The position numbers were made by a program, and so were the translations under genes. From Cyclospora cayetanensis (lineage: Eukaryota > Apicomplexa > Conoidasida > Eucoccidiorida > Eimeriidae), in the NCBI RefSeq assembly GCF_002999335.1, contig NW_020312125.1, positions 186,001 through 250,000 on the forward strand: a DNA stretch of 64,000 bases, in the 5' to 3' direction. Numbering within the stretch: the stretch's first letter is position 1; every line of letters begins with the position of its first letter. Of the stretch, positions 25,019 to 36,545 are shown piece by piece. Under the pieces are notes generated by a model, which saw nothing but the letters and a program-made list of their open reading frames with translations, did not search any database and had not been told where the DNA came from.

Positions 25019-28000
25019 CGCGAGGCAAGGGGGGGCCCCGGGGGCCCCTGGTTTCCTATATGATGCCGTGAGAGAACACACGAGAAGCCTCAGTGGCATT
25101 CGCCCACCAAAAGTGCAGTCATAGTGCGCCGAAAAGTGACTTTGCCTAGGATTTGGGGGTTGGAGAGTCTTCGCTGTGGAGCCACCCTTGTACTCTGAGC
25201 ACTTCAAGAGTCAGAGTGGAAATCAAATGGCGAATGCCGCGGTATTCGCCACTTAACCCGGGTGTTTCTGGGTATTAGCAGGTGAACTGCTGCACGACTA
25301 ACTTCTTCTCCATCGGATTTAAGCCCCGTGGAGCCACAATTTATGCTGGATGGGCCACTTGGGGGGCCCCCAGGGGTACCCATCAGGCGATCCCAAGAAG
25401 GCAACAGTTGTTGCTCTTTTGCTAATCCAGAAACCCATCTGGTCTCTCTAGTGTATGTGAGAAATCCAACTCCACATACTTAATAATGTCTTTCTTTGAA
25501 GAGAGTTCGTAACATCACGCCTAGATTCCTACAACTCAACCCTGCCCACTGTACTGTTGCATGCTGCGGAAAGGCATACCTTCCTGTGAAAAATGCATCA
25601 GACTGCACCAAATCATACGGTTGCACGGCAAACCATATTTGCGCTTGGATGTATACTTGATTAGAGCAGCAAATGACTTGAGATGAGGATCATCGAGAGG
25701 GGAAGAATGCTCACGTTTTCTCCATATTCTCTCATAAGAAACAGCGCTTAACAACCCCTCACTGATGGTGTGGTCAAGTGTAGTGGACCTTCTGCAGCTC
25801 TGAACTTCGATAGAATAACACAACATATTTTTTCATGGTAGGGCAGGTAAACCCTCTGGACACCGATTTGATGCTGCAAATATGAAGTGTGTGTTTGTAT
25901 CGCCTTATTTTCTGATGTGCAGCAAACTCTACAGCACACGGTAGCTTATGTCTGAAAACGCGAGCAGGAGAATTTTTCCAAGAGTCATGTGGCACAGCTG
26001 TTCTTTAAAACTGAAACACGTGGGCGCAGTGACACTCCATCTGAGGTCTCGGTAGGAAGCCTATTCGCCCCCAAGACCAATATAAAGTTTGACTAAAATT
26101 GCTGATCGTTGTTCCAAAGAAGCTGCTTTTTCCCCTGGCCTCAACCCTCAGGTTCTGCCTCTCGTGGACAGGTTTAGAGAGCTAGTGTGCTAATAGCCAC
26201 ATACTCTAGGCACTCCAGACATTCACCGGTGATTGCACGGGCCAGTGATATGGCAATTGTAGCTATTGTTGCAATCGAATTGCCCATCCATTAGATTTGG
26301 CTTCAGCAGGCGAAATGCGAAGTAAATACGTCCACTTGTGTAGTTGCATTTTGGGATTGCTGGCATTCTATGGTCTCTCGAGTGCTGTAAGCCGTGACTT
26401 TCTCATGGATCGAGGCTCAGCTGTTCCTTTTGATCAAATAACCTTTGCAGTCACGCGGCCGGCAACATAGGCAACGTCTTAGCAGCAATCAGGCCAACCG
26501 TTCGTATACTGAAAGATATGCAAGCCGATCTGATGTCTTTGGTAGCATTCATACTTACCCACTCAACCAGACGAAACAGCTCGGAAGCCAGAAAGTAGCC
26601 AGTGTCTCAGCACTTATACCATTTGCATCTGCGATAACTTATCAGTACTATCTCTTCGCCCTGATATCAACTAGATGCCACCGATCATCTCATTGCTTGT
26701 CCCATCCTCAATTGGCCCCTCGATAAGCTACGCCATCCCGTATCCCCCATGCACCATTTGGGCAGCCTCTAGTTATCAACTAAAGCCATTTGACGCAAGC
26801 ATATAAAAGGGACATTCTAGTGCTTCTCGCCACAGTGTGAGCCTGGGGGGAAGTCCAGCATGTAGGTTTGGATGACACACCATCTCCTTAATGTATGAAA
26901 GCCCAGCTTCTAGAAAGTGCGCCAAGTGGCCTGAAACGACCACCTCTTCGTGAGATAAAAGGTACCGCTGCTGGTTTGTAAGCAAAACTGAGTGTTAGTA
27001 ATGGGTTTCCTAGTGAAACTAAGTCAGTAACTCAGTTGATAGCGGATTCCAAGTTGCAAGCATTTTTAGTGAGTCAGAAAAGATGGATATGCTTCACTCG
27101 TGTCGATGAAGGCAGTACAGGCGAACATTGGCCACAGCGTAACCCCAAAGGCGGTAGAAACAGATAGCTTAACAAATAACGCCCAGAGCAATGGACGAAT
27201 GCTGGAGTACTTCGTTCCTGCCAGTTCCTCAGCGACGGCAAGGTGTGGAAAAGACGTTGAAGAGAGAATACAGTGTTTGCCAGCGTGAGGTGTACCACAA
27301 AGAGCAGAAAGCAAAACCTTATAGTCTGCCCAGATGTTTCAGGGTCCAAGTATTATTAGTAAGGCTATAGTGGCTAGTCTTATGTTCTCACTGTGTACCG
27401 CTATATTGTGTTCAATTTCGGATCTATGATAACCCAATGATTTGAAGTTGCACGTTCTCTGGAAGCGGAGTGCTTAGACTATCTTTCTTAATTTCATCAC
27501 ATTTATCATCAGAAACCAGCTTGCACTGCTTCAAGGGTTGCGTTTGTGGAGTGTCCTATGGTGATCCGCATACATGAAGGAATTGAAGAGGCGAAGGACA
27601 TTAGAAGGACTCCTAAGCACATACACGAAGATAACAATAAAAGGAATCAACAAAATAAGTTTTCTAGCAAGGCTACAAGAGTCCTTCGGCTAAAGGCTAT
27701 TTCATGGGCAAACACATGTTGGGAGTGGATCCTGAGATGGCCACTGAGTTGGGTGATGTAGTTGCACTTGCGGCAAGTATGCATATACTATTGGAAAACC
27801 TTGAAGGGGCTGGAAAGGAAACAAAAAAGGGTCAGCAGCGGCGAATCTAAATGAAGTGATGATGCACTGCTCTCTTCCCTCTCCTATTAGAGGCTGTGTG
27901 GGCTAAAATATCAAGTTGGCACTTGATTTAGCACTACTTCTGCATAGAAAAAGCTGATGCTTTCTGTAAGTGCCCACCTCTAGAGGCCCAGTTGTGCTAA

Positions 28001-28630
28001 TAATATTACAGCGGGATGCGTATTTCTCTGTTCTGGAATTAAAAGTAAGCTCAACTAATCATGGGTGCCTTCATACTATGGGCAGACTTAGCTACGTATG
28101 GGTGCTTGCGGCTTCTCAAGCGCATTGGAACGGCTCTAAGGCGTTTCTGCTGCATTTTAGTTTGACTTGACGGTGTGTGTAGCATATCTGATGTGCGGAG
28201 TTTGTGTAGTGAAGCTTAGGATGGGCTGGGTCATGGAAGGGTCTGTGAAGCAGAAGGATGTGCTTATCAGGTTTGCACTTCTGTCCACTCTCAGGACTGC
28301 TACTGTGTTGACATCTCTGGCGCATCTTCTCCCGATGGGCTGCACACCTGTAGCCCACTGATATGTAATGTCATTTGCCCCTGGCCGTACTCCGAAGGTT
28401 GTCTATCCTTGTTGGTAACTAGCTCTCTATTTAGCATCACACCGATATCAGCCCATATCTAGAAGCTCGAGCTCGAATCATATTCTCTCTTGCAGAACAT
28501 GTAGCCTGCAATTTCCGAGAAGTGCAGTGAGAACTGCAAGAAGAGCGCAGAACTGCTCTTGGTAGACCGGCATGCTAGCGCTGGTCACAACAAACAGCCA
28601 GACACGAATAGGGATAAGAATCAGTGCTTG

Positions 28631-28633
<3 letters not shown>

Positions 28634-28661
<28 letters not shown>

Positions 28662-28704
28662 CCTGCTTGGAAGGCAGGTATCCTAACCGTTGGACTACTA
28701 ACGC
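28634..28704 (-). tRNA. tRNA-Gly (anticodon TCC), copy 1
   Basis: On the minus strand, acceptor GCGTTAG pairs with CTGACGC. The D arm is TCCAACGGTTAGGA. Anticodon stem CCTGC/GCAGG closes loop CTTCCAA, giving anticodon TCC for GGA codons. The T arm CCCGG/CCGGG contains GGTTCGACTCC. The gene is 71 nt with no intron. No clear TTTT run follows within about 30 bases on the transcribed side. Confidence 0.93.
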
Positions 28705-29154
28705 TACGCTGCTCTGGGTCTAGAGTCACATTTGACCTTGTACATTAGTTAATCTTCATTATGCATAGGATGAAATCGAAATATGACACTTCTCAGTTTG
28801 ACAGAGGAGTGGATGTTTCGGCTATAGGTTGCGGCGACAGAGTACACGCATTTGAGGAAGAAAAGAACTGTGGCACTTCAAGGGCCGCGAATTTGGCTAG
28901 TTATGGATGCATATTATTGTTCTTTGAGTGATAATCGATTCAACATTGGTATAGCTTTTTTATATTTGAGGTGATCATTGTAGCCGATGTTCGTGTGCAT
29001 GACGCTCTACACATTTTGCCCTGTCACCCTTTCATGAGCTTACTCCGTTGTAGTAGCGGCACAAGAAAAGTTGATGATCATGTTTTCTGGGGAAGCGCGT
29101 AATAACAACAACGCTTATAGTGAGTAAGGACTGCAAAGGCGGAGAGGCAAACAT

Positions 29155-29225
29155 GCGTCAGCCGGGAGTCGAACCCGGGTCGCCTGCTTGGAAGGCAGGT
29201 ATCCTAACCGTTGGACTACTAACGC
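29155..29225 (-). tRNA. tRNA-Gly (anticodon TCC), copy 2
   Basis: Identical over all 71 nt to the copy at 28634-28704 and on the same strand, 450 bp away. Bases immediately outside the two genes differ, so the copies share only the mature tRNA sequence. Confidence 0.93.
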
Positions 29226-29952
29226 GACGTCTCCCTATTGCGGTTGTCTTGTTCTCTCGGCTCTCTATTTAGCACGCTGAAGCATTTGAATTTGGTGAGA
29301 ATGCCGTAGCACAGTGGCAACACTGTCATTTGAACTGTTTCTTACCGTATCGCGGCATTTTGGCATGGTTGGTGGCCTTCGAACAATAAAGGCTCGTCGT
29401 TTTGGCTAACATGCGCTGGGGCTTTCCTGTATTTGTTGGTTGGTGCGATGGCAAGGCTAGTGTTGAAACTTCAAAGAAAACTTCTACCTTACCCCACGGA
29501 CTGGCCTTGAGTGTTTGTTGCAACGTGGCTTCCAACTTGATTCCTGTGCAGGGACCCACCTTGCACGGCCCCTGATATCGATAGCCGAGAAACATGGCGT
29601 GATACACCTTCTACTGTTCGCGCCTGCAGAAAAAAGCGCTTCTTTGCCAAAGCAGCCGTAACCGGGGCCTTTGCTTCACCTTATGGGGATGAGGGCGAAG
29701 AGGAGACGCCCTGGAGACAGGCCAACTTGGGACTCTCCGGCACAACTTTATCGCCTTCTGTCTGTTGATTGATGCCTCAAGCCTGTAGTGTGCTTCTTGT
29801 TTTAGACTGAGTGAGCCCTGTGAATGCGGGCTCTATCTATTTCATAAGGGGTAACTCTTCCTAGGCGCACTTACTGCTGCTCCTTTGTCTTGTATGTAGA
29901 CCCCCATTCCCCACGGTTTCTCGAGGGAATTTCTTCTTTCTTAACCCAGCTG

Positions 29953-32931
29953 ATGCAGAGGCCTCCCGCTGTTTCCATTCCCGGGAGACAGCTAACATTG
30001 GGGCCCCGGCGGGTGCGGCGTGCTGGCCTCATTTTTTTCGTGCTGGTTTTCCTGCCTCTGGGTGGGAACCCTTACAGGTGCAAGGGGCCTAAGGCGATAG
30101 GGAGTGACGTCGGCTCTGGTGTCTCCGCTGAGTTTTATGGGCTTGGGCGAAAACGCTATACATCCCCCCTAAGCGGATGGCCTCCGTCGAGGCCCGGGGG
30201 CATCGCCAGAGTGGCTGACGGTCACTGCGCCTCTTCGCTACACGCATCTGTCGACACGACTACGAAACCTTCGCACCCTGCAGCAGAAGGGGGTCTAAGT
30301 GGGGAGTCAACAAGAAAGGCCCACACGCAGCCGCGTCCCCCCGCCAAATTTGTTGCTGAGGAGCACTTTCTTCATGAGCTGCTCACGAGGATCTTTACGC
30401 TGCATCTGCGCATGCAGGACTTGCTGCAGTACCAACAACAACAATCGGTGCAGCTCCGTTCCGAAGATTCTGCAGTTTCTCTTCCCACGCTGCACCTTTA
30501 CGAGAAAAAAGATGGATCTTGCGTGGCTGCAGCAGACATTGTTGCCCAGGTGTTCATCCTAGCGTCTTTGAGGGCACGGTTCCCTGACGACGTATGCATA
30601 GCTGAAGAGACAGCTGACTTGTTTTCCCCTCTGCTGCCTGAAGGGGCCTTTCTCAGGGGCCCTGCAGCGAGCAAGAGGGGTCCAGGGCAGCAGCTGGTGT
30701 CCGACGTTCAAACTGCAGTACAGACAGCGGCTGAGCAGCTCTTTAAGGAGTTGCGGCTTCCAGAAAAGCTTCTCACGGAGAATGGGGCCTCACCTGCATC
30801 GATAAATAGAAACGCCTTCACAGATAGAGGGCATTATGCTTCTGCAGCCACATTGGAGGCCTCGGGGCCCCCTGTCTCGACAGTACTCCTTGCGACAAGA
30901 GGGGCACCCTGGCACTTACTCCGGGAGGTCGTCTGGCTGCTCGCTAAGGGATCGCCCCAACACCTTCTTGCCCTGTTACGCGAAGGATTTCAGGAAGGCC
31001 TTGCACCAGAAGCAGTAGAACGGGCAGCGTGCCTGCGAAGAGCAGCGGCTGCCACAACAATGGAAGGCCGCGAGCACCTAAAGGTTTCCTCGGCAGTAAG
31101 TGATGCTGAGGAACCGCAAGGAGGCTGGGCTACAGCTCTTTTACTACGAGGACTGCAGCGGTTGCTGTGTCGCCCTGGGGCCTTTCTTTCAGAGCAAGCA
31201 GCAATTGCTTCCCCTGAAACAGGAGCAGCAGCATCCGTCACATCAAGAGCACCAGCTGCAGGAGAAACACAGGGGCCAAGGGGTTTGCGGTGCTGGTTGA
31301 TCGATCCCATAGACGGCACACGGGCCTTCTTTGAGGAACAGAAGCACCACTGCTTCTCAACGGCGGTTGCACTGCTGGTGAGTCGGGAGCAGGGGCACAC
31401 AGCAGGCGAGCTACCTAAAGTGGTGCTCGCGTCCATTTGTTGCCCCTCGTATGACCTCTGGAATAGCTGCCGAGGCAGCAATATGCTGCCTTTGTGTTCA
31501 CCCGGAACGTCAAAGAGCCCTGCACCAGCCGACAAGAGCGGCACTCCTACAGACAGTGCTGCTGACGCCGCGCCTTCTGATCCTGAAAGCGGCATCAGGA
31601 CCCTCCTCAGGGGTCACTCCAACGCGAGGGAAGGTGCTATCGCCGGCGTAGGGGCTGAAAACAATGAAGAGAGGCCCTTGCTCTGCGCGGAACGCCTTAG
31701 GGGCTGCGTCCTTACGAAGGCTGAGGACCTTCCCGCGAGGCTCACTGTCCGAGATATTCGCTCTGGGGCCTTACTACAGCTTGTGCAGCAGCAGGAAGAA
31801 GAGGAGGTTCAAGGGCAGCAACAGCAAGCTGCTCCACTGCAGCCAGTAGCAGGCAGTACCACAGGCGATTGGCCTTGGTGCATAAATCATGGCCATCGTG
31901 GGGCTCGTCTGCCTGCTGCGGCAACTGGAGCAGCAACTCCAGAAAAACCCTCACAGTCGGCAGCAAACGCTTCTTCCGTCCCATTTAGGTGGACTGTCTC
32001 TACGCCGAACTACGAGCGAATGCATAGCTTGCTGCAGGAGCACCTGTCCTCCCCTTTAGGGGGGCCTGCACCTTCATGGACAGTGCCCCCTGAGGAGCAC
32101 CCTCTAGAGGACTTCGGGTCTGGACGGTTGTATGCGATGCCTTATGTGCCTTATAGTAAAATACCTCCAGAGGGCCTGGCCACTCCGACGAAGGGTGATT
32201 CATCTTCAAGCCGTGTGCCGAACAACCTGTCGGATCGGCGTTTAGCGAGAGACGCCCCGTCGGGGAGGGCCTCTAAGGGCCAACAGTTTCTGGCACTCAG
32301 GTGCGGGCACATTGTGAAGTACCTCGCAGTGGCCTTAGGCCATGCAGACGCCTTCCTGTTACTTCCCACTCGCTACCAGAGAAAGCTCCCTGTGGGGCCT
32401 GCTGCTGGCTGTTTAAGCGCTCACACTGCGCATCTAGTGCAGCCACAAGCCAGAGCTCATGACTCGTTTGACGGGCTCTCACCTGCACACCCAAGCCCCC
32501 AGGGGGAAGAGGCCACTGGGAGAAAAGACGGGGCCTCTGTGGCTTGTGGGAGGCCTCTGCTCATGGTGTGGGACCATGCAGCTGGCGCTGCTATTGTCGA
32601 GATGTTAGGAGGCGTTGTCTTAGATTCTGCGTGGCAGCGTGTACAGAGCTACTGCTACCTGCCCCCTAAGTCTCCTTCGGATGTGGCCAGCCGCTCCCCT
32701 GAGGCCTCCGCACAAGGGTGGCAAGCCACCACTGCAGCGCGTGCAGCTGGGAGTCCGCAATCGGGGGCCCTTCTGACCTCATTCTTGAGAACCAACCCAT
32801 TGCCTCTTCAGGAGACCGCGCTGCCCCCAGTGGCCTTCGCACTCAGGGGTGAGGCTCTTGTCGCCGCTCGTAACCCGCAGGCGGCGGCCAGGGCGTTTGC
32901 GGCGCTGGGAGCACTGAAGAACTCTTACTAA
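29953..32931 (+). CDS. HAL2/SAL1-like 3'(2'),5'-bisphosphate nucleotidase, oversized
   Basis: Enzymes of this family hydrolyse PAP to AMP (some also inositol phosphates), preventing PAP build-up from sulfation reactions. The frame is uninterrupted for 992 codons from the ATG at 29953. Family motifs are spread through it: EKKDGSCVAAADIVAQ, the metal-site IAEETADLF (~residue 217), WLIDPIDGTRAF (D449-T454 region) and PLLMVWDHAAGAAIVEMLGG (~residue 870). These give the Li+-sensitive metal-binding set E / DPIDGT / WDHAAG. Typical family members have 300-400 residues, so roughly 600 residues are insertions. These are rich in Ala, Ser, Pro and Gln, including QQQEEEEVQGQQQQ. Residues ~20-40 (AGLIFFVLVFLPLGG) form a hydrophobic segment near the N-terminus, a possible signal anchor or the first part of an organellar leader. 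Choice between PAP phosphatase and inositol-polyphosphate 1-phosphatase is inference. Confidence 0.82.
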   Translation: MQRPPAVSIPGRQLTLGPRRVRRAGLIFFVLVFLPLGGNPYRCKGPKAIGSDVGSGVSAEFYGLGRKRYTSPLSGWPPSRPGGIARVADGHCASSLHASVDTTTKPSHPAAEGGLSGESTRKAHTQPRPPAKFVAEEHFLHELLTRIFTLHLRMQDLLQYQQQQSVQLRSEDSAVSLPTLHLYEKKDGSCVAAADIVAQVFILASLRARFPDDVCIAEETADLFSPLLPEGAFLRGPAASKRGPGQQLVSDVQTAVQTAAEQLFKELRLPEKLLTENGASPASINRNAFTDRGHYASAATLEASGPPVSTVLLATRGAPWHLLREVVWLLAKGSPQHLLALLREGFQEGLAPEAVERAACLRRAAAATTMEGREHLKVSSAVSDAEEPQGGWATALLLRGLQRLLCRPGAFLSEQAAIASPETGAAASVTSRAPAAGETQGPRGLRCWLIDPIDGTRAFFEEQKHHCFSTAVALLVSREQGHTAGELPKVVLASICCPSYDLWNSCRGSNMLPLCSPGTSKSPAPADKSGTPTDSAADAAPSDPESGIRTLLRGHSNAREGAIAGVGAENNEERPLLCAERLRGCVLTKAEDLPARLTVRDIRSGALLQLVQQQEEEEVQGQQQQAAPLQPVAGSTTGDWPWCINHGHRGARLPAAATGAATPEKPSQSAANASSVPFRWTVSTPNYERMHSLLQEHLSSPLGGPAPSWTVPPEEHPLEDFGSGRLYAMPYVPYSKIPPEGLATPTKGDSSSSRVPNNLSDRRLARDAPSGRASKGQQFLALRCGHIVKYLAVALGHADAFLLLPTRYQRKLPVGPAAGCLSAHTAHLVQPQARAHDSFDGLSPAHPSPQGEEATGRKDGASVACGRPLLMVWDHAAGAAIVEMLGGVVLDSAWQRVQSYCYLPPKSPSDVASRSPEASAQGWQATTAARAAGSPQSGALLTSFLRTNPLPLQETALPPVAFALRGEALVAARNPQAAARAFAALGALKNSY

Positions 32932-33650
32932 CGCTGCAACATCTGCGATCCATGGCTTGTAAACGTGCGGGGGGAATCCAAACGCTGTAGAGTAGAGCCC
33001 CCTTTGGTAAAGTCTGTGTCACGGTCTAGGATTTCTTACGCAGCGCATTTGCGGCAAAGGCATTTTGAACGCTGGCCTACCGGGGAGCCTCGATTTGCTT
33101 TCCTCCGCTTCGGCTTCGCGCGCCTTGTAGAGAACTGGGGGTGTGCAGTTACACCAGATACGGTAAAAACGGAATTCCCTGCGGTTGCTAAGGGTCTTGC
33201 CAGTCTAGGAAAACCACTGGTGCGCCTTGAAGAATCTAGACACACTGAAGATACCAACGAGAGCTGGCGGCGCGGCTGAGCCGCAATTCTTGAAGGAGAG
33301 ACTACATAGAGCAGGGAGGACTGGACAGCGGCTGAACAGGAAAGAAGAGGTGGATTGGAAACAGAGTCGAGAGGCCAAAGGGCCACTAGGCGAGAAGACT
33401 GAGCACCAACATTTAGAGAAATGTACCGTAGAGAGTTGAGGGGGAAAGATCATAAGGAACGAAGTCTTCCGTAAGGAGTTTGCTCAACACTTCGTCCTAC
33501 GAAGACGGTAGACCTAGCTAAAAGCCTCATTCCCTGCAGTCTTCTTAAGTGCCAGTGGCAGTCTGGCAACCCCTACAGCTGCCAAAGACTAGCACAGCAA
33601 CCCTAAAGAAGTCCTAGGGGGCGTTGCCTGCAGGGCTGTACCTTAAGCTA
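32932..33650. other. Convergent intergenic region, nucleotidase / RsmD-like
   Basis: This 0.7-kb gap lies between the 3' ends of convergent genes. No coding feature is supported. Confidence 0.55.
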
Positions 33651-36481
33651 CTACACACCGTACTGCTGCTGCTGCTGCTGCTGCCGCGGTTGCTGCCCTT
33701 TTAGTTCCTTTGCACTTTGGCGGACTTGTTGAGCCTCAAATTCCTTGGGTGAGGCCACATACGGGAAGGCAGGAGAGACGTCGCCCAGCTCTTCCCCCAC
33801 GGCCCTCCCCGCGTACAAGGCTACACAGGTGCGGCCATAGCGGCGATTTCTCAGGCCATTAAGCTCAAGAGGGGCCCCTGGAAAACCAATCTGTAAACAG
33901 TCAAACAATACCACGGAAAAGATGAAGTTGGTCACAAATCCCTTCGAGCTCAAAACTGGAGGGGCAGGTGCAGATATAAAGTTTGTGAATCCTCCTCTTT
34001 TTGCTGCTTGGCTGCATCCCTGTGTGTTCCTCTTTGTATCTAGCAGTGTACGAGTAGAGTTCTGCCTACCCACTGCTTTCCATTCTGCAGTGTACAGGAA
34101 CTCCTTGTGCGTGTATATGTGTAAGTGCATGTGTCTTTAGGTGTGTGTGTGTGTGTATGTACAAGGTCTGGTCCTTGAGGGAGACCAATGTCCCTACGGC
34201 TGCATATTTGGAGGCAGGCTCTGTGCTCTTAGGTGCGCAGCACTCACGTTTAGGGGGAGAGAGCCCAACTCTCTAGGGTATTCTAAAACCAGCACACCTC
34301 CAGGACGCAGGAGACCAGAAAAGAGCAGCTTCTGAGGAGATGACACGACTTGCAACATCACCCATCCGTCAAAAAGGGTAGAGGCAGAGGCCCACAGGAC
34401 AGGACGGGCAAAGGAACGAAGCGACAATGAGTCTCAGAGGGCGTCAAAGGATTAAAGACATGGAGGTTACATGATATAGAAGATGGGATACACAGGCTTG
34501 AAGAAGTGGGACATGCAAAGAGGAGGGCCAGCAGGCTTCACGGAGACAGTCTCGTGTGTCCTGACTGAGGGACAAGTACATCAAGAAGCAGTGCAAGAAG
34601 AAACAGGTAGGTGCATATGGGCTCTTGCGACCATCAGAAAGGCAAAAGCGCTACGAAATAGAATTCATAATGGGGGGATACGGAAACAGAGGAGCTCAGG
34701 AGAGAGGGAGGCACACCGAGAGGACAGCGCAGGCCCTCGCACCGCCCCTCAGACCACCATCGGGAGAGAAAACCTCAGGAAAAATATCCGCAAAGCGGAA
34801 AGATACCGTGCGCCTCGGCAGTCAGAAGGGAAGGCGATATCAGCAGCAAGTGGCAAAGGAAGAGGAGGCGTAGGCCAGGTAGGCGCAGTAGCAGAGTGAG
34901 ACTCCGTACTTGCAAGAGGTCTCCGTATACAACCTCCGTGTAAGGAGGGCACATGAACACTAAATCAAAAGACAAGCCTTCGCTGCTGCCTTTATCTTGA
35001 CCTAAAAATCGTCGTGGCGCCAGGAGGAGCTCAAAGACGCAGAGGCGCAAGACTCGACTGTCCGTACACCCCAGATGCCGCAGGTTTATGGCCGCTGCCT
35101 GCGCCGCATGATTGTATAAATAGTGCAGCTGCAGCAGTTTGCCACGTTGTGAAGCGCTCTCTGGCCTTTTCCTGCGGGCCGTTTTCTGCCGGCCTTAAGT
35201 GTACAGACAGTCGCCCAACCAAGGGAGTAGAGGGGGGCTTGCCTCGCAGCAGTCCAGAGAGCTATCAACGAGGACAGCGTACTCGGCCCCCCTCGAGATG
35301 CTCTCGATGGCAAGGGCACCGCTGCCGGAGAATAAATCCAGGACCCTTAGATAAACCACAGTCAGCGAGGACACACTCACAGGGGTATGTGTTCATACGT
35401 AGGCTTCCCTGAGAGAGAGAAGACACTTGAGGGGCTAAAAAGGGTTACGACAGCAAAAACGAAGCTGCCTACGAGGACGAATGTGCAGCATGCGCACGCC
35501 GCGCGCAGCCCTGCAGTGTACAGAGAGCAGCAGCAGCGAAGCAGCCGCAGAAGCGGTGGAGCCGCACGAGACAACCCTGGGCAGTTGCTGCCTGGATTTA
35601 TTTTTTGGAAATAAACACGCAAGCAGCACGCCGTGGCAAAATGTGGTGAGGAGGTTCAGGAGGAGGGGGGGCATACACTCGCTTACCTGACGCCAGGGCG
35701 CGCGAAGACTCCTAAGCTCTGCATCATGGAGAAGACGGCCTCACGCACCTGCGATCCCGCAGAGGCGGAAGCGTGTCACTACATGCATGCGCGGATGGAG
35801 CAAACGTCGGCACGGCGAGTTAGCGAGAGGCAGAAACAAGACGGCCATGGAAGCTGCGACGATGAGGCTAAGAAGCAGCCGCAAAGAAGAAGAGGATGCA
35901 TGCCAGGGTTACCTTCGCCATCATTGGTCGTGTTCCTTCCGTGCGAGGCATAAGGAGCCGCCTTCGAGCTAGACGGCCTCCTGTCACTCGAAGTCTCCCT
36001 AGCCCGTGCTCGGGAAGCGGCAGGGGAGGCAGAGCTGCGCAAAAAGCCTGGCTGCCCCCTGTTTGCGCTGACTGTGAAGCTGCCGTAGCAGCAGCAGCGG
36101 TGGCTGCTGCTGCCCCCGATAAAGTCATATGCTGCGTTGCCAGCAGCCCTGCAAGACCTGCGACAAAAGCGAACAACAGAATCTCGACACCTTAGGGTTG
36201 CACGAAAAGAGGCTCTGCGTGCTGTCTTTACCTTAGGGGTTTAGACAACACACACGGCCCTTCCACCCTTGTGCCGCTTCTTTCCGCTGCATGGCATCTG
36301 CATGCCTCTGCAAAGCCCTGTGAGGGGCTGCCGTCCATCCCTCCCTTCCATAGATAGCCTCCCGCTGTGCAACGTCGCCAGCTTCTTTCCTCTGCGCTTG
36401 CTGCGAAATTCGCCTAGCTAGAATATCCCTATGCAAGCGTTCATAGGCAGTCGTATTGTGGCTTAAGCTGCTGATGCTATT

Positions 36482-36545
<64 letters not shown>

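Larger units (their letters stand above)
25100..29952. other. Long divergent intergenic region with two tRNA-Gly genes
   Basis: Apart from the two tRNA-Gly genes I see no protein gene in these 4.85 kb. Open frames are short, lack domains and are interrupted on all frames. Simple repeats are almost absent. It contains the promoters of the divergent genes at 25018 (-) and 29953 (+). An unrecognised non-coding RNA cannot be excluded. Confidence 0.55.

Noticed and set aside
26540..26570. ATACTTACC, similar to the U1 snRNA 5' end
   Set aside because: The match stops after the short core, and no Sm site or stem-loops in U1 order could be traced.
13012..32070. Isolated TTTAGGG heptamers, the apicomplexan telomere-type unit
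   Set aside because: Only single occurrences were seen, with no tandem array, so there is no interstitial telomere repeat.
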